Source: Maridesulfovibrio ferrireducens
Lineage (GTDB): Bacteria; Desulfobacterota; Desulfovibrionia; Desulfovibrionales; Desulfovibrionaceae
Direction: 5' to 3'
Length of the DNA stretch: 64,000 nt
NCBI RefSeq assembly: GCF_016342405.1
Contig: NZ_JAEINN010000006.1
Coordinates: forward strand, 62,001-126,000
A program made the position numbers and the translations under genes. This document shows positions 58,068 to 64,000 of this stretch, one piece after another. The notes under the pieces were generated by a model. That model saw only the letters and a list, made by a program, of their open reading frames with translations, was not told the origin of the DNA and did no database searches. How positions within the stretch are numbered: the stretch's first letter is position 1; each line of letters begins with the position of its first letter.

Positions 58068-58794
58068 CGCAATATTATTGCTGGTTCTGCCTGCGGTTGT
58101 ATTTGCTCAGGATCAGACCATTCCTACTTTGACGCTGAATCTTGCTGCCGGGCAGGATGAGCCTGAACAGGTTTCGCGTCTGCTTGAAATTCTATTCTTG
58201 CTGACCGTTCTAGGTATGGCTCCATCCATACTTTTGACCATGACTTCGTTTACTAGAATTATTATTGTTTTCCACTTTTTAAGGCAGGCAATGGGCACAC
58301 AGCAGATGCCGCCTAACCAGATTCTAGCCAGTCTTGCCATTTTTATGACTGTGGTAATCATGATGCCTACCGGTAAAGCTATAAATAACACAGCGTTACA
58401 GCCTTATTTGAACGAAGAAATCGGTTTTAAAGAGGCGTTGGATAAAGCGCAGATTCCTGTGCGGAAATTTCTTTTCAAGCATACTCGCGAAAAAGATCTT
58501 TCGATTTTTTATTCCATCACAGGTGAAGCCCGACCTGAAACAAAAGAAGATGTTAATACTATGCTCTTGGTTGCTGCTTACACAATCAGTGAGCTTAAGA
58601 CAGGGTTTACCATCGGATTTTTGATCTATGTTCCATTCTTGATTCTTGATATGGTTATCGCAAGTATCCTGCTGGCAATGGGTATGATGATGTTGCCGCC
58701 TGCGATGGTTTCGCTGCCGTTTAAGATTCTTTTGTTTATTATGGTAGACGGCTGGTCTTTGCTGACAGGGTCTCTTGTTAATACATTTCAGTGA
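58000..58794 (+). CDS. fliP: Flagellar export gate protein FliP
   Basis: A 264-residue export-gate protein with a cleavable-like signal (IPALLTLSAILLLVLPAVVFAQ) and four spans. FTRIIIVFHFLRQAMGTQQMPPNQ and FIMVDGWSLLTGSLV are signature segments. With FliQ and FliR it forms the type III export channel. The ATG at 58000 is chosen, with AAGGGAAG upstream. Its start lies within fliO. Confidence 0.93.
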   Translation: MERMKKILPDFLKKKIPALLTLSAILLLVLPAVVFAQDQTIPTLTLNLAAGQDEPEQVSRLLEILFLLTVLGMAPSILLTMTSFTRIIIVFHFLRQAMGTQQMPPNQILASLAIFMTVVIMMPTGKAINNTALQPYLNEEIGFKEALDKAQIPVRKFLFKHTREKDLSIFYSITGEARPETKEDVNTMLLVAAYTISELKTGFTIGFLIYVPFLILDMVIASILLAMGMMMLPPAMVSLPFKILLFIMVDGWSLLTGSLVNTFQ

Positions 58795-58866
58795 CGAAGG
58801 GACTGGTTTGTCTTAAGCCGTCAGAGTTTTTCTTAAAAGTGGATTTGTCAATACACGGAGATATTT

Positions 58867-59136
58867 ATGACCCCTGAATTCGTTATCGGATTCGCAAGAC
58901 AGTCAATTGAATTGGCTCTTACGCTGGCATTGCCAATGCTTGGCGTCGGTTTGGTCGTAGGTATTTTTGTCAGTGTAATTCAGGCCGCTACTCAGATTCA
59001 GGAAATGACTCTTACTTTTGTTCCGAAAATTGTATCAATGTTTATTGCTCTTTTGATAGCATTCCCGTGGATTATGGATAAAATGATCGATTTTACCCGT
59101 AATATTTTTTTGAATCTGCCTAATTATATACGATAA
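58867..59136 (+). CDS. fliQ: Flagellar export gate protein FliQ
   Basis: An 89-residue protein of two spans, with ALTLALPMLGVGLVVGIFVS and VPKIVSMFIALLIAFPWI, and the motif QAATQIQEMTL between. It packs with FliP and FliR in the export gate. GGAG lies upstream. FliR and FlhB are absent from the window. Confidence 0.94.
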   Translation: MTPEFVIGFARQSIELALTLALPMLGVGLVVGIFVSVIQAATQIQEMTLTFVPKIVSMFIALLIAFPWIMDKMIDFTRNIFLNLPNYIR

Positions 59137-59157
59137 TTATTATAAAAATTTTTCGCA

Positions 59158-59195
59158 AAAAAGCCCTTGAAGCAGTTAGTCTTCAAGGGCTTTTT
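59158..59195. terminator. Bidirectional terminator after fliQ and rlmB
   Basis: AAAAAGCCCTTGAAG and its exact complement (59181-59195) with an eight-base loop, between the convergent genes. Confidence 0.92.
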
Positions 59196-59221
59196 AATTA
59201 ATTTGAGTAGAGCCGGTTTGA

Positions 59222-59977
59222 TCAGCCCAGAGTTCTGGAAAATTCGCTGATGAGGATGGCGCCGGCTTGAGCGACGTTCAGAGAATCGAATTCACGTTTG
59301 AACGGGATGTGAATCAGTTCCTGACAGCGTTTTTCAACTCCCAGCCTGATTCCTTTTTCCTCATTTCCTAGAACCAGTATGGCCGGTCCCATGAGTTTTA
59401 CGTCATATACGGGATTGGAGTCGTCAGCCAGTCCGGCTCCGTAAACATTTATACCCATATCAAGAGCTTTATCCAGAGCCTGAGATATATTGGAGACACG
59501 GGCTATAGGTAACTTGGTCAACGCTCCGGCACTAGCTTTAACAGCTCCCGGTCCGAGGAATGCGGCGCCGTGGCGAGCCACAACTATTCCTGCTCCACCG
59601 AGTGAATATAGTGTTCTGGCGAGCGTTCCGACATTTCCGGGATCTTGAACCTGATCGAGTACCACTAAAAGGGGAAGAGGAGCATCAGCGAGGTTTGCTA
59701 ACAGTTCATCGAAATCGATAAATGAAAGCGCGGCCACTTTCGCAATCATCCCTTGGTGATTTCCCGTAAAAATACGAGCTAATTCTTCTTTGTCTGCAAT
59801 TTTATATTTAATGCCGAATTTTTTACATCTTTCAATGGTTCGTTCGAAATTTTTGTCCTGACGGCCTTTTTGCACGTAAAGCATATCAATGCTCTTAGGA
59901 TCGTTTAAAAGAAGCTCCTGGACGGGTTTGCGTCCTACAATGATGGTGTTCTCATCTTCTTGAGATCTGTTTTTCAT
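59222..59977 (-). CDS. rlmB: 23S rRNA 2'-O-methyltransferase, RlmB/TrmH family
   Basis: A 251-residue SPOUT methyltransferase. An N-terminal L30e-like substrate-binding domain (VGRKPVQELLLND) is followed by the knotted domain with DPGNVGTLARTLYSLG, LVLGNEEKGI and IPFKREFDSLNVAQAGAI. In E. coli RlmB methylates G2251 of 23S rRNA; related family members have other targets, so this is the best but not the only reading. It is monocistronic. Confidence 0.88.
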   Translation of the reverse strand: MKNRSQEDENTIIVGRKPVQELLLNDPKSIDMLYVQKGRQDKNFERTIERCKKFGIKYKIADKEELARIFTGNHQGMIAKVAALSFIDFDELLANLADAPLPLLVVLDQVQDPGNVGTLARTLYSLGGAGIVVARHGAAFLGPGAVKASAGALTKLPIARVSNISQALDKALDMGINVYGAGLADDSNPVYDVKLMGPAILVLGNEEKGIRLGVEKRCQELIHIPFKREFDSLNVAQAGAILISEFSRTLG

Positions 59978-60429
59978 TAAAAATACCTTATATTGAAAAA
60001 TATTATTTATAGCACTTTCTCTTGCGAGCTTTCTCGCTGATTTTAACCCGATTAATCAAGGTAAATGAACAAAAAAATTGTGTTTACCTTATTCGCCCGT
60101 ATTAATTGGCAAAAAAATAAGATTTAATATTTAGAGAAAAATCGTTTCTATTTCCTTTGTTCAGGTATGTACCTGAAACGGTTTCAAAAGACCTTAAAAC
60201 CCTGTCGTTGAGCCGTTTCCGGCAATCTAGTCCTTTTATTTTGCTATTGCAAACCTTCAAACTTTAGGATAGCTCTACTATTGTTTGATAATCATCATTA
60301 ATTTCTGTAAAAAATCATTATTTTTAGGTCCTTGAGACTTTTTTTCCTAATTAAACAATTAGAATCTATAGTTTTTCTAGATAATTTATGAAAAAAAACA
60401 ATACATATAACGCAAGGTTGGAGCAGACA
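59978..60429. other. Intergenic region with operator-like palindromes before the MltD-like gene
   Basis: About 450 bases between divergent genes. It contains TTCAGGTA-TG-TACCTGAA (60160-60177), GAAACGG (60175-60181) matched by CCGTTTC (60212-60218), and a TGATAATCATCATTA stretch (60286-60300). No gene is seen. Promoters are not clear. Confidence 0.6.
60160..60177. promoter_or_regulatory. Operator-like palindrome
   Basis: TTCAGGTA (60160-60167) and TACCTGAA (60170-60177) are exact arms around TG. The shape is typical of a dimeric repressor site. The regulator is unknown. Confidence 0.45.
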
Positions 60430-62046
60430 GTGAATAGCCCGAAATTATTTCGTTTAGTTGCGCTGTTGGCTATTTTTATTCTTTTTGCCGGTTGTGCACA
60501 AAAGACGGTAACTCCTGAATCAGATTCTGAAATTAATGTTTCTGAGAATAGCGCTGCCGAGTCTGAATATAAAGATTCCGAAGTAGAAACTCTTGACCCT
60601 GAACTTGAGTCAACTCCAGCCGAAACTGAAGAATTGACACCGGAAGAGCAGAAAGCTCTTCTTGCCAGCAGTTCAGGCATCAATTTTAATCTTGATGTTC
60701 ATGATACAAAAGAAGTTCAGCAGTATTTCGGATATTTTACCCATAAAGCTCGTAAGACTTTTACTAACTGGCTTAAGCGGTCTGAACCCTTCTTACCTTA
60801 TATCCGTGAAGTCCTTTCTAAGAACAATATCCCTGAAGATTTAGCCATGCTTCCTTTCGCGGAAAGCGGCTATAATACAATGGCTTATTCAAGAGTCGGA
60901 GCAGCAGGTATGTGGCAGTTTATGCCTTATACCGGTCGTCACTTCGGCTTACGGGTCGACTGGTGGGTTGATGAACGCAGAGATCCTTATAAATCCACTT
61001 TAGCTGCTGCAAAGTATTTGAATATCCTTCATGAGATGTTCGGAGACTGGTATCTTGCACTCGCCGCATATAATGCGGGTGAAGGAAAGATTGGCCGGGC
61101 TTTGAAAAAGACCGGTGCTGAAGACTTTTTTGATCTCACCAAAAAGAATCATAAGCTTAGTAGAAAATATAGACTGAGAGCAGAAACTAAAAATTACGTC
61201 CCTAAATTTATCGCTATTTCCAAGATCTTTAAAAATCTTGAACCGCTCGGGTTTGAGAAAATTAATTGGAATAATGGCATTAAAGTAGAAACAGTTAAAG
61301 TTCCCGGTGGAACGGATTTACTTGCTCTGGCTAAAGCCTGTGATATGAAATGGAATGATTTCCACACATATAACCCGCATTTCCGCAGACAAGTCAGCCC
61401 TCCTGATGCAGCCATCAATGCTTATCTTCCTTTGCAGGTGATGGTTAAAGCATCCAGTTATCTTGAAAGCCCACGCTCAAGACCTTTTGCCGGTTACAAA
61501 CGTTACAAGATTAAAAAAGGCGACTCCTGGCATCGCATTGCTCATAACAACAGAGTGCCTGTCTCGGTTTTAAAAAGTGTTAATAATCGCAAGTCAAATC
61601 TGATTAAACCCGGTCAGTTCATTATGATTCCGGGTAAAGGATCGACAGCTTCTCTCTATACAAGACAGGTTACAAAAACACGCCGCACAGCTCAAAGCAG
61701 GGCAAACTACAGAGTGCGCAAAGGGGATACTCTCTGGGATATCGCAAGCCGCTATCAGGTAAGTGTCAACACACTTAAACGCTCAAACGGACTTCGTTCA
61801 TCCAGACTTAAAATCGGACAGAAGCTTTATATTCCTGACAACTCAGCTAAGAGTTCCAGATCTTCTAAGGTTAAAGCCGGAACTGTTAATAACCAACTAG
61901 TTAAGTATAAGGTTAGACGCGGTGATAATCTTTACGGAATCGCTCGTCGCTTCGGTGTTAAGGTTTCGTCGCTCATGAAGTGGAACCGCCTTAATTCCAA
62001 GAGTATTATTCGCCCCGGTGACAGAATTAAAGTTTACGTTCAGTAG
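60430..62046 (+). CDS. MltD-like membrane-bound lytic murein transglycosylase with three LysM domains
   Basis: A 538-residue lipoprotein. The GTG at 60430 is chosen: GGAG lies six bases upstream and it yields a normal lipoprotein signal with Cys22 (FAGC); the ATG at 60388 has no site. After an acidic linker comes the SLT domain with catalytic Glu145 in PFAESGYN, AAGMWQFMPYTGRHFGL and ALAAYNAGEGKIGRAL. Three LysM domains follow, KKGDSWHRIAHNNRV, RKGDTLWDIASRYQV and RRGDNLYGIARRFGV, binding peptidoglycan. It cleaves murein glycan strands. Confidence 0.92.
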   Translation: MNSPKLFRLVALLAIFILFAGCAQKTVTPESDSEINVSENSAAESEYKDSEVETLDPELESTPAETEELTPEEQKALLASSSGINFNLDVHDTKEVQQYFGYFTHKARKTFTNWLKRSEPFLPYIREVLSKNNIPEDLAMLPFAESGYNTMAYSRVGAAGMWQFMPYTGRHFGLRVDWWVDERRDPYKSTLAAAKYLNILHEMFGDWYLALAAYNAGEGKIGRALKKTGAEDFFDLTKKNHKLSRKYRLRAETKNYVPKFIAISKIFKNLEPLGFEKINWNNGIKVETVKVPGGTDLLALAKACDMKWNDFHTYNPHFRRQVSPPDAAINAYLPLQVMVKASSYLESPRSRPFAGYKRYKIKKGDSWHRIAHNNRVPVSVLKSVNNRKSNLIKPGQFIMIPGKGSTASLYTRQVTKTRRTAQSRANYRVRKGDTLWDIASRYQVSVNTLKRSNGLRSSRLKIGQKLYIPDNSAKSSRSSKVKAGTVNNQLVKYKVRRGDNLYGIARRFGVKVSSLMKWNRLNSKSIIRPGDRIKVYVQ

Positions 62047-62065
62047 GCTTTAATAATTTGTTTAT

Positions 62066-62104
62066 AAAGAAAGCCCGTTGCAGTTATTGCAACGGGCTTT
62101 CTTT
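62066..62104. terminator. Strong terminator after the MltD-like gene
   Basis: AAAGAAAGCCCGTTGCA and its exact complement form a 17-bp stem with a five-base loop, then a T-run; it may also end the GGDEF gene. Confidence 0.93.
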
Positions 62105-62129
62105 TTGAGTTTGAGATTATTTAAAGGTA

Positions 62130-63086
62130 TTAACAGACCTTATTTCTTCCAGACTGCTTTGCTTCATAAAGAGCTTTGTCGGCTCTATTTATGACGGAGT
62201 CTATATCACGGTCATCATCGGTCAGTTCACTAACTCCTGCACTCACTGTGATAGAAATATTTCTACTTCCGCAGACAATATTCATTTTTTGAATACGTTC
62301 ACGAATTCTGTTTGCTAACAGCTTCGCAGAAGTTAAATCTGTTTCAGGCAACGCAACGATGAACTCTTCTCCACCATATCTGCCGAAAAGATCGGTTGTT
62401 CTTAATTGTGAGTTAACTTTTTTTGAAAATTCTTTCAAAACAGTGTCCCCAACTTGATGTCCATATTTATCATTTATTTTTTTAAACCAATCTAAATCAA
62501 AGAAAATAAATGATAAGTGATGGTTATAGCGTTTTGATCTGTTTATCTCTATTTCGGCTTTTGTAAGAAAAGAGTATCTGTTGTCTATTTGAGTTAGTGC
62601 ATCAATCTCAGAAATCCTTTTTAATTGGTAGTTGTTATCGATAATAGTTAATTCTCTTTCGATCAGATCTCTAAGTTTCTCAATTAATTTTTCATGGTTG
62701 TCACTGTAGTTGTTTTCTTTTGAATCAAGAATGCAAATAGTTCCAAAGGGGTTTCCGTCTGGGTATCGTATGGGAAATCCTAGGTAAGAAATCATGTTCA
62801 GCTTTACATCGGGATTGTTTTTCCACTTGTCATCTGTAAGAGCATTGGTCACTTTTAGTTTTTTATTACTTTTGATGACGGTTTCACAATATAAGCCAGA
62901 GTTTTCCATTACTTCATTTTCGCCTACTTTATATGGATTGTCTGGTGTTTTGCTTGATACGAAAACTTCAAGCTTACCCTTATCAAGTTTCATGATTAAG
63001 CCCGCAGGAACGTTGATAATAGCTGCTAATAAATCGACAACATCTTGCCATTCTTGAATTAACAAATCGGCATCTATGTGTTCCAT
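62130..63086 (-). CDS. GAF-GGDEF diguanylate cyclase
   Basis: A 318-residue soluble signalling enzyme. The N-terminal part (about 15-150) looks like a GAF domain, with GLYCETVIKSNKKL, LGFPIRYPDG and FGTICILDSK. A short helical linker precedes the GGDEF domain with DALTQIDNRYSF, the metal site FFDLDWFKKIND, the active-site GGEEF and a product-inhibition motif RTTD five residues before it. It should make cyclic di-GMP, with feedback inhibition. The GAF ligand is unknown. GGAGG lies before the ATG. It is 35 bases downstream of aroE. Confidence 0.92.
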   Translation of the reverse strand: MEHIDADLLIQEWQDVVDLLAAIINVPAGLIMKLDKGKLEVFVSSKTPDNPYKVGENEVMENSGLYCETVIKSNKKLKVTNALTDDKWKNNPDVKLNMISYLGFPIRYPDGNPFGTICILDSKENNYSDNHEKLIEKLRDLIERELTIIDNNYQLKRISEIDALTQIDNRYSFLTKAEIEINRSKRYNHHLSFIFFDLDWFKKINDKYGHQVGDTVLKEFSKKVNSQLRTTDLFGRYGGEEFIVALPETDLTSAKLLANRIRERIQKMNIVCGSRNISITVSAGVSELTDDDRDIDSVINRADKALYEAKQSGRNKVC

Positions 63087-63121
63087 ATTTATCCTCCTCT
63101 GGAGCAGTGTTCACTGATTCT

Positions 63122-63940
63122 TTACAGGTGCTTAAGTAAAAGCTTACGAGCTTCTAATTCATCTAAATCATGATTTGTCCATAATTTAAACTGAGCTAGG
63201 CCTTGATGTAAAAACATTTCAATTCCGCTGATAGTTTTACTGCCTTTTGCTTTCGCGTCTCTAAGGAAAATGGTTTCAAGCGGGTTGTAGACCAGATCAT
63301 AGACAATTGTTTTTTCGTCAATATGATCCATGATCATGGGGTTGATCTGCTGCTTGTCTCCAGACATGCCGAGTGATGTTGAATTTATGACCAGATCATA
63401 ATGTTCATTGCCTCTTTCGTCCCAATCGACACATGATATTTCAAATTCATCAGCCAGAGCATCGGCTTTTGATTTTGTTCTGTTTGTAATGAAGATCTTT
63501 TTAATTTTAAGACTCTTAAGTCCTACAATTGCCGCGCGAGCCGCCCCTCCTGCGCCAATGAGCAAAGCTCTTTCCACATGATCACAATGAGGGCGTAAGG
63601 GTTCTGAACAACCAGCTGTATCCGTATTGTCACCAATCAGTTTATTCTGTTTCCAGTAGAGAGTGTTCACAGCGCCAACTGACTTTGCGCGGGGAGTAAG
63701 TTTGTCAATGTAGTTCATTACAGACATCTTGTGGGGAATGGTCACGCTTGCACCTGAAATCGGCAGAGTTTTAAGAGCTGTCATGAAGTCACCGAGTTTC
63801 TCCGGCGTAGTGGGCCAAGCCATGTATGCGGCTTTAATGTTTTTTTGCGAAAATCCCCAATTATGCAGAAGAGGACTCATCGAGTGTCCTAGTGGAAACC
63901 CGATTATCCCGAAAAGTTTTTCTGGTCTGAAAACGTTCAT
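63122..63940 (-). CDS. aroE: Shikimate dehydrogenase
   Basis: A 272-residue NADPH-dependent enzyme of the chorismate pathway. GFPLGHSMSPLLHNWGF binds shikimate, SVTIPHKMSV holds the catalytic Lys, NTDTAG holds the catalytic Asp, and GAGGAARAAIVGL binds NADPH with NRTKSKA. The length is normal. TAGGAG lies upstream of the ATG. It heads a minus-strand pair with the GGDEF gene. Confidence 0.95.
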   Translation of the reverse strand: MNVFRPEKLFGIIGFPLGHSMSPLLHNWGFSQKNIKAAYMAWPTTPEKLGDFMTALKTLPISGASVTIPHKMSVMNYIDKLTPRAKSVGAVNTLYWKQNKLIGDNTDTAGCSEPLRPHCDHVERALLIGAGGAARAAIVGLKSLKIKKIFITNRTKSKADALADEFEISCVDWDERGNEHYDLVINSTSLGMSGDKQQINPMIMDHIDEKTIVYDLVYNPLETIFLRDAKAKGSKTISGIEMFLHQGLAQFKLWTNHDLDELEARKLLLKHL

Positions 63941-63967
63941 TTTTGGCTCCTACGATTAAAAAAAGGC

Positions 63968-64000
63968 CCGGATAGAAGGGCATAAAGCCTTTCTATCCGG
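63968..64000 (-). terminator. Terminator of a gene entering from the right
   Basis: CCGGATAGAAGG pairs with CCTTTCTATCCGG (one extra T). On the minus strand it is followed by a run of seven T just before aroE, so it ends a transcript coming from beyond the window; the hairpin reaches the last base. Confidence 0.75.

Noticed and set aside
60286-60300. TGATAATCATCATTA, Fur-box-like
   Set aside because: One half fits, but the second half is not its inverse. Too weak in an AT-rich region.

Overview
The window looks like chromosome from a sulfate-reducing member of the Desulfovibrionales, probably a marine Maridesulfovibrio/Desulfovibrio-type bacterium. The evidence is the origin-type order dnaA-dnaN-gyrB-gyrA-TPR lipoprotein, a DUF39/HcyBio homocysteine-synthesis gene, the motA-motB-ompA-fliL-fliN-fliO-fliP-fliQ run, a four-cluster ferredoxin that probably serves an aldehyde:ferredoxin-type oxidoreductase, and moderate to low GC. 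Na+-coupled transporters (NSS/MetS, NhaA) fit a saline habitat. This placement is inference from gene content; no rRNA or tRNA gene is present. No insertion sequence, prophage, CRISPR array or integrase was seen, so this is core chromosome.

Layout. 1-2.7 kb: ferredoxin plus the first codons of its partner, a small four-cysteine protein, fabD and a lone receiver protein. 3.1-7.2 kb: NSS amino-acid transporter with its 31-residue MetS subunit, a CDF metal exporter overlapping a dienelactone-hydrolase-like enzyme, and a nitroreductase. 7.4-10.5 kb: a possible small RNA or leader with a CCTCCTCCC loop, then a helicase-exonuclease fusion (MrfA+MrfB in one chain). 10.5-19 kb, minus strand: TPR lipoprotein, gyrA, gyrB, dnaN and a divergent dnaA, with tight overlaps. 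19-30 kb: HcyBio, DMT transporter, FAD oxidoreductase, HAD phosphatase, ilvD, ftsEX, a lipoprotein, an aspartate-type aminotransferase and pgi. 30-36.8 kb: an NtrB/NtrC-like pair, a FliG-like protein, glnA and a MerR-type HTH protein. 37-41.7 kb: a molybdopterin oxidoreductase, an unlisted 51-residue membrane protein, hisI-hisG, fur and a small hypothetical. 41.9-49.3 kb: nhaA-DUF3431, then a TetR/adaptor/RND efflux operon followed by an orphan HPt protein. 49.4-53.9 kb: topA, era and a YggS-type PLP protein. 54-59.1 kb: stator and export-gate flagellar genes. 59.2-64 kb: rlmB, an MltD-like lytic transglycosylase with three LysM domains, a GAF-GGDEF diguanylate cyclase and aroE.

How the genes fit together. 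The replication-initiation and supercoiling genes form one minus-strand block whose probable promoter lies in the dnaA-HcyBio intergenic region, the natural place to look for oriC, although I found no clear DnaA boxes. The flagellar run supplies the stator (MotA and two different MotB/OmpA proteins), the switch component FliN with an expanded N-terminal repeat, and export-gate parts FliO, FliP and FliQ. The many perfect hairpins with T-runs mark transcription-unit ends clearly.

The points I consider most worth checking are the fourfold FliN motif repeat, the MrfA-MrfB fusion, the CCTCCTCCC-loop RNA upstream of it, the FliG-like protein next to glnA, and the first of the two tandem MotB proteins, whose peptidoglycan-binding motif is degenerate.
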